A DNA stretch of 64,000 nt. It comes from Peribacillus simplex (lineage in GTDB: Bacteria > Bacillota > Bacilli > Bacillales > DSM-1321). Each line of letters opens with the position of its first letter. The first letter of the stretch is position 1. Where the stretch lies: contig NZ_LNNH01000027.1 in NCBI RefSeq assembly GCF_001542915.1, positions 62,001 to 126,000 on the forward strand, in the 5' to 3' direction. A program made the translations under genes and the position numbers. Shown one piece after another: positions 16,106 through 25,950 of this stretch. The notes beneath the pieces are model-generated. The model was given only the letters and a program-made list of their open reading frames with translations, made no database searches and was not told where the DNA came from.

Positions 16106-18910
16106 ATGGGGAAAAAGAAAATCGTGAAAATCGCATCTGCTGCGATGATGGCTGCGACAACGATCGTGGCAGTAGCACCGGCACCATCAGACGCCGCCAC
16201 TAGCCTGAATGCAAAAATCAAAGCAGCTAAGGCCACCATCAAAAAACCATTCGATACCTATTTCTACTCTTCTAAACTCGCTTCCGTGTCCACTGTCGAG
16301 AAACAAATCAAGTCAGCCAAGCAAGCTAAAAAAGACATCAACTCTTCAATTAAAAAATCACTATTAAGCAAAAAAGAAAAAGAAGCCAAATACAAAGAAA
16401 TCGAAGCTTATGATAAATATATCACCCGATCAGAGGGCTATGTAAAAGGATATAAAGACGCTGAAAAAGCGAAAGCGGCTCATGATAAGACGATCAATTC
16501 CCTTACGAACGCGGTCATTGCCAAGAAATCCAATGATATCAGAGATCAATACAACGCACTTGATAAAGCCGTGAAAAAGGCAGACAAGGCCATAAAGGAT
16601 ACGGTGTACGGTGCGAAGATCGAAAAGCTTTTATACGATAAATTCACAAAGTCGGCAAAAACGGCTTTGGATGGTGACCTTAAAGTGCCGTTTTACTATG
16701 AAAAAGCTGAGTACTGGGTGAAAAAAGGCGATTTGAAAACGGCAGACCAACGGATGAAAACCGTTTCGGCACAGCTGAAAAAGGTCAGTAAAACATCCAA
16801 ACTCGGCAAGGGCATCCATGCTTACGTAAAAGAAGTAACCGCTAAGTATGATGCTGCGGTATACGCAGAAAAGAAAAAGGAAGTCGCCAAAAAAGTGAAT
16901 GCCTATATAACTCTTGCCAACGGGGAGCTTAAAACGAAAGAACAGATAGACGCGGCTAAAAAAGCCAAGGCCGCCATCAATTTAAGTGGAATCAAGGATG
17001 CCGATCGCAAGGAATTCGAGGCGAAGATCACCCTGGCGGATAAAAAGGTTGCGGCTGCCGAAGAGGCTTTAAAGCCGAAGGCGATCACGCTTTCCTTGAT
17101 GCACACGAATGACACGCATGCCCACTTGGACAATGTGGCCAAAAGGGTGACGGCTGTTAAGGAAGTGCGTCAAGAAAAACCCCAAGCGTTGTTGGTGGAT
17201 GCCGGGGACGTATTTTCGGGAACTCTCTATTTCAATGAATTCAAGGGACAAGCAGATCTTCAATTCATGAATCTCATGAAATATGACATCATGACCTTTG
17301 GAAATCACGAATTTGACTTGGGTTCAAGTGCGGAAGGGCATCAAGCTTTGGCCGATTTCGTCAAAGGGGCACAATTCCCATTTGTCAGTTCGAATGTGGA
17401 TTTCTCCAAAGATAATAAATTTAAGGGACTCTTCTCTGACTTGATTTCAAGTAAACCGGAGCAAGGGAAGATTTACAATGGAATCGTGAAGGAAGTGGAC
17501 GGTCAAAAGGTCGGGTTCTTCGGGCTTACAACGGAAGAAACGAAAGATATTTCAAGTCCTGGAAGCATCCAGTTCGAAAACTATCTAGAAGAAGCCGAAA
17601 AAGCGGTCAAGGCATTCGAGGGCATGGGTGTGAATAAAATCGTCGCCATCTCCCATATTGGCTATGACGACAATGCAGCTTACGACAACGATCTTACATT
17701 GGCCGCAAGCGTAAAAGGGATCGATGTGATCGTGGGCGGCCATAGCCATACGCAATTGGATAACCCTGTCGTTATCGACAAGGATGCAAAAGGGAACGAG
17801 AAGGATCCTACTGTCATCGTTCAGGGCTATCAGTATAGTGACTTTTTGGGAACGGTCGATGTGAACTTCGATAAGGACGGCAAGATTGACGGCCATGCAG
17901 GCAAGCTGATCAAGCTTGCCGATAAACAGGAAGATGCCGAAGCGGCTAAAGTGCTTGAAACATACTCCTCGAAGATTAAGGAGCTGAAGGAAACGAAGAC
18001 AGGGGCAACCGCCGTGAATGCTTTGGAAACCCCTCGTGATGGAGGCGTCGAAACGAAGCCGAGTGTACGTAAAAATGAAACGGAACTAGGTAACTTGATT
18101 ACGGATGGCATGCTTAGCAAAGCGAAAGAATTCAATAATGCTGCAGTCATCGCGTTCCAAAATGGGGGAGGGATCCGGGCCGGCATCGATCAAGGCGATA
18201 TCACGCTAGGGGAAATCCTGACCGTTTTACCATTTGGCAATACGCTGGCGACGATGAAGCTGACTGGTGCCGAAATCACGGAGGCATTAGAGCATAGTGT
18301 CAGCCTTGCACCTAAGGAAAATGGTGGTTTCCTCCATGTAGCCGGAATGAAATTCAGCTACGACAGCTCGAAGCCGGCAGGCAGCCGTGTGAACAAGGTT
18401 GAGGTATTGGGCCAAGATGGAACATACTCCGAATTGGAGGCAGCGAAGCAATATGTCGTGGCGACCAACGCTTTTACAGCCAAGGGCGGAGATGGCTTCA
18501 CCGTTTTCAAGAAGGCTTATGAAGAAGGACGGGTGACGGATATCGGGCTCGCCGATTGGGAAAATTTACGCGATTATGTAAGCGGACTGAAAAACATCTC
18601 TCCAAGCATGGAAGGACGGATTAAAGACGTGGCTGGAAACCCTGCTGATCCAACCGTAGTATCTGCTAAGGACTTTGGGGGAAGTGCTGATGCACCGAAG
18701 ATCCATAACGGCGATGTGGTTGTGGACATTACGGATATCGACTCTTTGAAGGATGCGGAAGTTAAAGGCAATCTTACATTGACGGGTACTCCTGCGGATG
18801 ACTTCACTTTTTCGAATGTTACGGTCGAGGGCGATCTGGACGTAGCAGTTGTTCAAGGTAAAAACGTGAACATGAGCGGCATCACCGTGAAGGGCGAAAT
18901 CATTTTTTAA
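16106..18910 (+). CDS. Exported multidomain 5'-nucleotidase/metallophosphatase with wall-binding coiled coil
   Basis: 934 aa. Signal peptide (about 1-30), then a lysine-rich helical region (33-310) like the SbsC-type S-layer/cell-wall-polymer-binding coiled coils. A calcineurin-type metallophosphatase follows with HTNDTHAH (about 332), DAGDVFSG (366), GNHEFD (398) and VGGHSHTQ (544), then a 5'-nucleotidase C-terminal domain with ELGNLITDGM (660), QNGGGIRAG (684) and the substrate-binding AKGGDGFTVF (792). The last 70 residues are a beta-rich tail. Expected to release phosphate from nucleotides (and perhaps 2',3'-cyclic nucleotides) outside the cell. GGAGG before ATG 16106 sets the start. The dual nuclease gene follows 45 bases later: one operon. 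Confidence 0.9.
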   Translation: MGKKKIVKIASAAMMAATTIVAVAPAPSDAATSLNAKIKAAKATIKKPFDTYFYSSKLASVSTVEKQIKSAKQAKKDINSSIKKSLLSKKEKEAKYKEIEAYDKYITRSEGYVKGYKDAEKAKAAHDKTINSLTNAVIAKKSNDIRDQYNALDKAVKKADKAIKDTVYGAKIEKLLYDKFTKSAKTALDGDLKVPFYYEKAEYWVKKGDLKTADQRMKTVSAQLKKVSKTSKLGKGIHAYVKEVTAKYDAAVYAEKKKEVAKKVNAYITLANGELKTKEQIDAAKKAKAAINLSGIKDADRKEFEAKITLADKKVAAAEEALKPKAITLSLMHTNDTHAHLDNVAKRVTAVKEVRQEKPQALLVDAGDVFSGTLYFNEFKGQADLQFMNLMKYDIMTFGNHEFDLGSSAEGHQALADFVKGAQFPFVSSNVDFSKDNKFKGLFSDLISSKPEQGKIYNGIVKEVDGQKVGFFGLTTEETKDISSPGSIQFENYLEEAEKAVKAFEGMGVNKIVAISHIGYDDNAAYDNDLTLAASVKGIDVIVGGHSHTQLDNPVVIDKDAKGNEKDPTVIVQGYQYSDFLGTVDVNFDKDGKIDGHAGKLIKLADKQEDAEAAKVLETYSSKIKELKETKTGATAVNALETPRDGGVETKPSVRKNETELGNLITDGMLSKAKEFNNAAVIAFQNGGGIRAGIDQGDITLGEILTVLPFGNTLATMKLTGAEITEALEHSVSLAPKENGGFLHVAGMKFSYDSSKPAGSRVNKVEVLGQDGTYSELEAAKQYVVATNAFTAKGGDGFTVFKKAYEEGRVTDIGLADWENLRDYVSGLKNISPSMEGRIKDVAGNPADPTVVSAKDFGGSADAPKIHNGDVVVDITDIDSLKDAEVKGNLTLTGTPADDFTFSNVTVEGDLDVAVVQGKNVNMSGITVKGEIIF

Positions 18911-18955
18911 TTCGCATGAAACAGATATACGTAAAAAGTCGGAGGGGTTGAGATC

Positions 18956-21900
18956 TTGAAGAAGAGTGGGATGAGCAAGCTTTTCCTTGCCATATTGTTT
19001 GTGCTATCAACGGTTTTGCCATACGCCGCCGTTGCAAACGCGGAAGGGACGACGATAACGGTGGCGGAAGCCATTACCAATAACAGCGGGACGGCAACCG
19101 TGAAGGGATACATTGTCGGAGTCGCAAAAAACGGGACAAGCTATCAGCAGGCACCGCCTTTTACTGAAGGGACGAATATTGGGATAGCGGACAGCCGGGA
19201 TGAAACGGATGTAAAGAAAATCATGCCCGTTCAGCTTCCAGCCGGAAGCATCCGCACGGCATTGAATCTAGTCGATCATCCGGAATTGTTGAAGGCACAA
19301 GTGACGATTACCGGGAAATTGGAAAAATATTTTTCCGTACCTGGTCTGAAATCGCCGACCGCATACACCATCATCACGGATGGCGGAACTCCTCCTGAAC
19401 AGCCAGATGTGAAGGTTCTGGATTCCATTGCCGAAGCCCGCACGAATACCGAAGATGTTGTGCAGGTGGATGGCGTGGTGACCACAGGGCTGGGATATTG
19501 GGGTGGTAAAGGATTTTATATCCAAGATGAGACCGCTGGGCTATATGTGTATGGTTCTTCATGGCCTAAGGATGTGAAGCAAGGGGATAAGGTTCGTTTA
19601 ATTGGCAAGGTTTCGGCTTATAATAAGGAATTGCAAATGCAGCCGACTTCCTTGGATATCATTTCTTCCGGGAATGAGCTTCCGAGGATCCAAAAGCTGG
19701 ACGCAACTGGCGTCAATGGGGACACACAAGGGGAGCTGGTCACCCTTGAAAACGTGACCATTACAGGATTGGCTGCATCGGGAACATACGGAACATTCGA
19801 ATTTCTGGCGAAGGATGCAAACGGAAACACGGTGATTGTCCGTCATGATAACCGCAACGGTTCGACTTATGACGATTTCCTGAAAAGCTTTAAAGACGGC
19901 GATGTCATTTCCGTTACCGGAATCGCCTCACAATTTAATGACATATACCAACTGAAGCCGCGTGGCCTTGAAGATTATGAACTACTCAACAAACCGGCCG
20001 TTTACACGGATATTTTCCCTGGAACGGTGAGTGAACATACGAAGGTAATACTTAATACCGGCTGGAAAGATGCGAAGATTCATTATACGCTCGATGGCTC
20101 AGAACCGACTTCAGCAAGCACGCTTTACACAGAGCCCATCATCTTGACGAAAGATACGGTCATAAAGGCAATGGCCGTTAACGACAAAACGTCTGAGGTT
20201 TTCTCATTTGCCTATACCGTCACGAAAACCAATGAAGTGAAAATCCGTGAAATCCAGGGGATGGATCATTATTCATCGTACGAGAATCAACTCGTCTCTG
20301 GTGTCGAGGGTGTCGTCACGTATGTAAAAGATGCGAATAACTTCTACATGCAGGATCCGAATCCGGATCAGGACGTAACGACTTCGGAGGGAATTCTTGT
20401 ATACAATAAAGCGCATGGTCTGAAAGCGGGAGATCATATCAAGGTGGCAGGTAAGGTCGTTGAATGGTATATCGAGGGGTATGCCGAGATGAAAACGACA
20501 GATTTGCCAACAACGGAGTTGACGAACACGACCGTTGAAAAGCTCGGCACAGTGACTGTACCGAAACCGATCGTCATCGGCAAAGACGTCACTCCGCCTG
20601 CGGAAAACATAGATGATGATAGATTGACAGAATTCAATCCAGGCGAAGATGGCATTGATTTCTACGAGAGCTTGGAGGGTATGCTTGTCCAGGTATCCAA
20701 TCCAAAAGTGGTTGCTCCACAAGACTATGGTGAATTGGTCGTGGTTCCTGGGAATATGGAAACGACGACTGCTGTTGGAGGCGTGAAAATTACGGAAACG
20801 GACTACAATCCAGAACGGATCATCTTGGATATAGATGATGAAAAATTCGTGGCCAAAACCGGTGATTCCTTTGAAGGATCGGTTACGGGTGTACTCAGTT
20901 ATGGATTCAGCAACTACCGGGTGCTGACGGATAAAAATCAGCTGCCGACATTAAAGGATGGCGGCACGGCCCGGGAAGTGACAGCGTTAGAGAAGGATTC
21001 CGATAAATTATCGATTGCTTCCTATAATATCGAGAATTTCTCGACGCAAACGGCTAACGCGAAAGTGGAAACGATCGCAACATCCATCATTACAAATCTT
21101 AAGCAGCCCGATATCATCGGCGTTACCGAGATGCAGGATAATGATGGGGAAACGGACAGCGGGACAACGGATTCTGCACAAAGTGCCAAGAAGCTAACGG
21201 ACAAAATCAAAGCATTGGGCGGACCGGACTATCAATTCATCGATATCGCTCCAGAAGATAGACGCGATGGCGGAGCGCCAGGCGGGAATATCCGTGTCGG
21301 CTTCTTATATAATGCCGACCGTGTCAAGTTAACGGAGGGAACGAAAGGGTCGGCGACGCAGTCGGTAGCCTTCAAGGATGGAAAGCTTACCTTGAACCCT
21401 GGACGGATCGAGCCTGCTGATCCTGCCTTCGCTTCAAGCCGGAAGCCTTTGGCCGCTCAATTCGAATTCAAAGGCGAAAGTGTCGTGGTAGTCGCCAATC
21501 ATTTCAATTCAAAGGGCGGCGACCAGCCATTATTCGGAAAGAATCAGCCTCCTGTGCTTTCAAGCGAGACGCAAAGGCTTAAGATTGCTTCCATCGTCAA
21601 CGGATTTGTCAGTGATATCAAGGCACAGAATGCCAAGGCGAATATCGTCTTGCTTGGCGATTTCAACGATTATGAATTTTCGGCACCGCTTAAAACATTA
21701 AAGGGTAAAGACTTAACGAATATGATCGAGAAAGTCCCTTTTGAGAAACGTTATTCATACACCTATCAAGGGAATTCCCAAGTATTGGACCATATTCTCG
21801 TCTCGAATAATATGGCCGCCGCGACGAAAGTCGATATTGTCCATATTAACTCATCCTTCATGGAAGTGCATGGACGGGCAAGCGATCATGATCCTGTATT

Positions 21901-23290
21901 GATTCAAACCGCTTTATCCGGATCGGGCGGAGTTGAACCGGTTACGCCAGATAAAACGTATCATCTGCAAAACGTTAAAACAAAAAAACTTACGATTGCA
22001 TCCCCTAGTGTTTTGGTGGATCTGGACGAAGCATCCAAAATTGATGAAGGCATCATGTTAAAGAGTTCCTATGCAGTATTCAAAGGCTTGGGGCTCAAAA
22101 ATGCAGCAGTCACGATCAAGCCGGATAAGGAAGGCGCAGTCATTGATTTTGGCGGCATGGCGGTGAAGGAAGTCATCATCGATAATGCTCATGTAAAAGA
22201 AATCCGCGGCGCTGAGAATGTCCAGAAGTGGTCAGTAACCAAAGGCGTCGACACAAAGAATATCAAGTTTTTCGATTCGAAAGGGGAAGCCATCGCTTCC
22301 CCTTTTGGGATTAAAGAAAATCAAGCGCCAGTCGTGACGAAACGTTTGGAAAACGTTAATGTGCAACTAGGGTCTAAGGTAACGATCGATCTGGATGAAC
22401 ATTTTACAGACCCCGATGGCGATCCACTGACCTTTTCATCGACGCTTGGTATGGTTGCCGGCTCCACGTTAACTCTCCCTACGAATGAGGCGGGGACAAC
22501 CATTGTGGCAGTCAAGGCCGAAGACAAACAGTCGGAAGCGGTTGCCCGTTTCACGTTGAACGTCTCGGATGACTCGACGCTTGAAGCTTATTATGAAAAG
22601 GCGGCAGGAAAAACAGGGACGGAATTGAAGGCTGTGCTGCACTCCATCATCAAGGGACATACGATGGTGTCTTATGATCAAGTATGGAATGCTCTTAAGG
22701 AAACGGATGAAGATCCGCAAAACAGCAATCATGTCCTTTTGCTGTACTCTGGAAAATCGATTGCCAAGAACGCCAATGGCGGCAATGTTGGGCAATGGAA
22801 CCGTGAACATGTTTGGGCAAAATCCCACGGTGATTTTGGAACAAGCAAAGGCCCAGGGACCGACCTGCACCATCTCCGTCCCGCCGATGTGACGGTGAAT
22901 GGCAAACGGGGCCACCTCGATTTCGACGATGGCGGCCAAACGTACAATGGCTGTGAATGCAAATTCGATGCAGATTCATGGGAACCGCCAAACCATGTGA
23001 AAGGCGATATCGCCCGGATGCTGTTTTACATGGCCGTCCGTTATGAAGGGGACGGGGAGCTGGATCTGGAATTATCCGATTCGGTCAATACGTATCCGAA
23101 ACCGCTCCATGGAAAGCTTTCGACACTACTGAAATGGAATCAACTCGATCCAGTCGACGATTTCGAAAGCCATCGCAATCATGTCATTTATGGCTGGCAG
23201 CATAACCGCAATCCATTCATCGATCACCCTGAATGGGCGTCCAAGATTTGGGGTGCCGTGAATTCGAAGGATGAGAAAAAGGCTAGCTAG
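18956..23290 (+). CDS. Exported dual nuclease: OB folds, EEP nuclease and endonuclease I
   Basis: 1444 aa. Signal peptide to about residue 29; DUF6359-like domain (32-140); OB-type domain (152-260); second OB-like stretch; chitobiase-type beta domain (345-425, HYTLDGSEPTSAS); OB domain (427-670); endonuclease/exonuclease/phosphatase domain (682-985) with SYNIENFS, GVTEMQDN, VANHFNSKGG, LLGDFNDYE and SDHDPVLI; a beta domain; a cadherin/Ig-like domain (1122-1203, FTDPDGDPLTF); and an endonuclease I domain (1208-1444) with WNREHVWAKSHGD and DLHHLRPAD. The start is TTG, eight bases after GGAGGGG. YhcR of Bacillus subtilis also links OB folds to an extracellular nuclease, but two unrelated nuclease folds in one chain is unusual. 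Likely digests extracellular DNA/RNA, handing nucleotides to the upstream nucleotidase. No sortase motif seen. Confidence 0.9.
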   Translation: MKKSGMSKLFLAILFVLSTVLPYAAVANAEGTTITVAEAITNNSGTATVKGYIVGVAKNGTSYQQAPPFTEGTNIGIADSRDETDVKKIMPVQLPAGSIRTALNLVDHPELLKAQVTITGKLEKYFSVPGLKSPTAYTIITDGGTPPEQPDVKVLDSIAEARTNTEDVVQVDGVVTTGLGYWGGKGFYIQDETAGLYVYGSSWPKDVKQGDKVRLIGKVSAYNKELQMQPTSLDIISSGNELPRIQKLDATGVNGDTQGELVTLENVTITGLAASGTYGTFEFLAKDANGNTVIVRHDNRNGSTYDDFLKSFKDGDVISVTGIASQFNDIYQLKPRGLEDYELLNKPAVYTDIFPGTVSEHTKVILNTGWKDAKIHYTLDGSEPTSASTLYTEPIILTKDTVIKAMAVNDKTSEVFSFAYTVTKTNEVKIREIQGMDHYSSYENQLVSGVEGVVTYVKDANNFYMQDPNPDQDVTTSEGILVYNKAHGLKAGDHIKVAGKVVEWYIEGYAEMKTTDLPTTELTNTTVEKLGTVTVPKPIVIGKDVTPPAENIDDDRLTEFNPGEDGIDFYESLEGMLVQVSNPKVVAPQDYGELVVVPGNMETTTAVGGVKITETDYNPERIILDIDDEKFVAKTGDSFEGSVTGVLSYGFSNYRVLTDKNQLPTLKDGGTAREVTALEKDSDKLSIASYNIENFSTQTANAKVETIATSIITNLKQPDIIGVTEMQDNDGETDSGTTDSAQSAKKLTDKIKALGGPDYQFIDIAPEDRRDGGAPGGNIRVGFLYNADRVKLTEGTKGSATQSVAFKDGKLTLNPGRIEPADPAFASSRKPLAAQFEFKGESVVVVANHFNSKGGDQPLFGKNQPPVLSSETQRLKIASIVNGFVSDIKAQNAKANIVLLGDFNDYEFSAPLKTLKGKDLTNMIEKVPFEKRYSYTYQGNSQVLDHILVSNNMAAATKVDIVHINSSFMEVHGRASDHDPVLIQTALSGSGGVEPVTPDKTYHLQNVKTKKLTIASPSVLVDLDEASKIDEGIMLKSSYAVFKGLGLKNAAVTIKPDKEGAVIDFGGMAVKEVIIDNAHVKEIRGAENVQKWSVTKGVDTKNIKFFDSKGEAIASPFGIKENQAPVVTKRLENVNVQLGSKVTIDLDEHFTDPDGDPLTFSSTLGMVAGSTLTLPTNEAGTTIVAVKAEDKQSEAVARFTLNVSDDSTLEAYYEKAAGKTGTELKAVLHSIIKGHTMVSYDQVWNALKETDEDPQNSNHVLLLYSGKSIAKNANGGNVGQWNREHVWAKSHGDFGTSKGPGTDLHHLRPADVTVNGKRGHLDFDDGGQTYNGCECKFDADSWEPPNHVKGDIARMLFYMAVRYEGDGELDLELSDSVNTYPKPLHGKLSTLLKWNQLDPVDDFESHRNHVIYGWQHNRNPFIDHPEWASKIWGAVNSKDEKKAS

Positions 23291-23308
23291 TATTTTTAAG
23301 TTATTGGA

Positions 23309-23341
23309 GGAGCAGCTGGCATGTACACAGCTGCTCCTTTT
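23309..23341 (+). terminator. Intrinsic terminator of nucleotidase-nuclease operon
   Basis: Perfect 10-bp stem GGAGCAGCTG / CAGCTGCTCC, 9-base loop, TTTT. The 430 bases between it and sdaAB hold a small hairpin (23369-23398) without a T-run and the sdaAB promoter region; no gene seen. Confidence 0.85.
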
Positions 23342-23775
23342 GCCCTCCCATGTTCCAATGGGATAGGCTTTGATCTTCAGTATGCCAAAAAGATCAAAAG
23401 GGTATCGATCGAATCAATGGTTCTCTCCTTATTTAAAATGAGAATGGGAAGAACCGTAAAAGAGATTTTCGAGCATTGCTAAATTATGTAAAAATACTGA
23501 AAAATTAATCTTTATTTTTATTTTCTTAATAAGAAATTTTGTTAGGTATGCAGTCTAATATATGGTAAGATGAAATATGCAATGAAAGGGTTTACATTTC
23601 TAGGAAAAATAAAGATATTTTAATATAATAAAGAGGTTGTCCGTTTCGACAGCTTTATAGATGCTCGGCTTTAATGGAGGCTTTGGCAGAAGCGGTTACG
23701 CCGCCAGTCCATGAATGAAGAACAAAAAGCGGCATAAACAATGTCGGTTTAGTGCCAGAAAAGGAGCGGTACACA

Positions 23776-24438
23776 ATGAAATACAGATCTGCATTTGATA
23801 TAATCGGTCCCGTGATGATCGGACCTTCCAGTTCACATACAGCAGGAGCTGCCAGAATAGGCAGAGTGGCAAGGACATTATTCGGGAAGCAACCTAATAA
23901 AGCCATCATTTCTTTGTACGGTTCTTTTGCAAAAACCTACAGGGGACACGGCACGGATGTTGCTGTCGTTGGCGGGATATTGGATTTCGATACCGATGAT
24001 GAAAGGATCCCTTCCTCCTTAACCATTGCGGAAGAAGCGGGCATGGAGGTTACCTTTACAATCGAGGATACGGTGATGGACCATCCCAATACAGTCAAGA
24101 TCAGGCTATTCGATGAAGAGAAGGAATTGGAGCTTGTTGGAATCTCCATAGGCGGGGGTACAATCGAAATAACGGAGCTGAATACATTTAAGCTTAAATT
24201 GTCAGGCGAAAATCCAGCCATTCTGGTTGTGCACAACGATGTATTCGGGATCATATCCTCCGTTTCAACCGTGTTGGCCAATCACGAAATTAACATCGGT
24301 CATATGGAAGTTTCACGAAAAGAAAAAGGCCAGATGGCCCTCATGGTGATCGAAGTGGATCAGAAGATCAAGCTTGAAATCATGAAAGAGCTTGAGGGAT
24401 TGGAAAACGTTTTGCAAGTCATAAAAATGGTCGAATAA
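23776..24438 (+). CDS. sdaAB: L-serine dehydratase, iron-sulfur type, beta subunit
   Basis: 220 aa. With SdaAA it deaminates L-serine to pyruvate and ammonia using a 4Fe-4S cluster. Family block DIIGPVMIGPSSSHTAGAAR at the N-terminus and GTDVAVVGGILDFDTDDERI; the C-terminal 70 residues form an ACT domain (ILVVHNDVFGIISSVSTVLA). Start at ATG 23776 after AAGGAG rather than the GTG at 23752. The alpha subunit gene follows after 41 bases. Normal two-gene organisation of Bacillus. Confidence 0.95.
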   Translation: MKYRSAFDIIGPVMIGPSSSHTAGAARIGRVARTLFGKQPNKAIISLYGSFAKTYRGHGTDVAVVGGILDFDTDDERIPSSLTIAEEAGMEVTFTIEDTVMDHPNTVKIRLFDEEKELELVGISIGGGTIEITELNTFKLKLSGENPAILVVHNDVFGIISSVSTVLANHEINIGHMEVSRKEKGQMALMVIEVDQKIKLEIMKELEGLENVLQVIKMVE

Positions 24439-24479
24439 AGAAAATTCAAGAATGTTGGTATAGATGTGGAGGTAGAGAT

Positions 24480-25355
24480 ATGTTCCGGAATGTAGCAGAG
24501 TTGGTTGAACTAGCTGAAAGTAAGAATGTTAAAATCGCAGAGATCATGATTTTGCAAGAAATGGAGTTCTCAGGCTTGTCGAGGGAGCAAATCATTGAAA
24601 AAATGGACAGGAATCTGACGGTCATGGAACAAGCGGTCGAAAGAGGACTTAAGGGAGTGCAATCCGTTACAGGCCTAACTGGCGGAGATGCGGTCCTGTT
24701 GCAAAATTATATGAAGACGGGCAGGGCTCTCGCAGGCAATCTGCTCTTGGATGCCGTCAGCAAGGCTGTTGCCACGAACGAGGTGAATGCAGCGATGGGA
24801 ATGATTTGTGCCACTCCCACTGCGGGGTCTGCAGGTGTGGTTCCCGGTACCTTATTTGCTGTGAAGGAAAAACTGAATCCGACGAGGGCAGAAATGATCG
24901 AATTTCTCTTCACCTCGGCAGCGTTCGGTTTTGTCGTTGCGAACAACGCCTCGATTTCAGGGGCAGCTGGAGGCTGTCAAGCAGAAGTCGGTTCGGCAAG
25001 CGGAATGGCGGCAGCTGCGATTGTGGAGCTAGCCGGAGGTACGCCTAGTCAATCTGCAGAGGCGATGGCGATTACATTGAAAAATATGCTTGGCCTTGTT
25101 TGCGATCCCGTGGCTGGTTTAGTTGAGGTTCCTTGCGTGAAACGTAACGCGATGGGAGCATCTAACGCGATAACGGCAGCAGACATGGCACTGGCAGGCA
25201 TAACGAGCCGCATTCCATGCGACGAAGTGATCGATGCGATGTATAAAATTGGGCAGACCATGCCAGTCGCCCTTCGCGAAACGGCAGAGGGAGGCCTTGC
25301 GGCTACTCCGACAGGCCGGAGATTGGCAGAGGAAATATTCGGGTCCTATAAATAA
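24480..25355 (+). CDS. sdaAA: L-serine dehydratase, iron-sulfur type, alpha subunit
   Basis: 291 aa, normal length. Cysteine residues in MICATPTAGSAGVVPG, ISGAAGGCQAEVGSASGMAA and LGLVCDPVAGLVEVPCVKR are those expected to hold the iron-sulfur cluster and the active site. The C-terminus GGLAATPTGRRL is conserved. GGAGG precedes the ATG. Forms the catalytic complex with the preceding beta subunit in the cytoplasm; a terminator follows at once. Confidence 0.95.
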   Translation: MFRNVAELVELAESKNVKIAEIMILQEMEFSGLSREQIIEKMDRNLTVMEQAVERGLKGVQSVTGLTGGDAVLLQNYMKTGRALAGNLLLDAVSKAVATNEVNAAMGMICATPTAGSAGVVPGTLFAVKEKLNPTRAEMIEFLFTSAAFGFVVANNASISGAAGGCQAEVGSASGMAAAAIVELAGGTPSQSAEAMAITLKNMLGLVCDPVAGLVEVPCVKRNAMGASNAITAADMALAGITSRIPCDEVIDAMYKIGQTMPVALRETAEGGLAATPTGRRLAEEIFGSYK

Positions 25356-25361
25356 TTATCC

Positions 25362-25401
25362 AACCCCCATTAACGACAGTCGTGGTTCGTGGGGGTTTTT
25401 T
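25362..25401 (+). terminator. Intrinsic terminator of sda operon
   Basis: AACCCCCA / TGGGGGTT stem followed by T-run. Confidence 0.8.
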
Positions 25402-25645
25402 ACATTGTTTACCTGTATAAGCCATGCATCACAAAAATCAAAAAAGGAAAATAGAGGAAATTAGAGAGATTCGGCGTTTCCATGCTCCGTGAGCTGAACT
25501 GGCGGCCGAGAATCTGGATTATCAATGAATATGAAGGCTGAGTCACTTTGTCAGTTATCGGGCGGAATGATAAGATGAAAACGAAATTTAAACTGGAAAG
25601 GATTGATTCTTCATCAATTTTCTCGAATTAACGTACACGTCGGCA

Positions 25646-25804
25646 ATGGAAAAAGCAATGTTTCAGGCTCATGGGATCGGTTATGCACTATATGCTCAAA
25701 AATTGGAGCAACGGATAATGGTTGAACAAGAACGGGAACTGGATCATCTACTAAGCAGGCGTATATCTGAGGGAATGAGAGCCAATCTTTTTTTGGGAAA
25801 TTAA
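25646..25804 (+). CDS. Possible small protein, 52 aa
   Basis: Open frame MEKAMFQAHGIGYALYAQKL to RANLFLGN, largely helical and charged. No clear ribosome binding site before the ATG; the frame stays open 36 bases upstream and AAAGGA lies near 25600, so an unusual start is possible. A terminator follows 30 bases later, which favours a transcribed unit. The rest of 25402-25950 shows nothing else. Confidence 0.3.
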   Translation: MEKAMFQAHGIGYALYAQKLEQRIMVEQERELDHLLSRRISEGMRANLFLGN

Positions 25805-25835
25805 GAGCGAGTGCCAAAAAGCGAATAAGCGAACG

Positions 25836-25864
25836 AGAGGGCAATCTGAGGATTGCTCTTTTTG
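25836..25864 (+). terminator. Intrinsic terminator
   Basis: Stem GAGGGCAATC / GATTGCTCTT with a 4-base loop and T-rich tail. Confidence 0.65.
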
Positions 25865-25950
25865 TTTTGTTATGGAATAAGGAAGGAAAAGAGGAATACC
25901 CATATCCTTCAACGAATTTCACTATAAAGGATACAGATGAGGGGGTCGAT

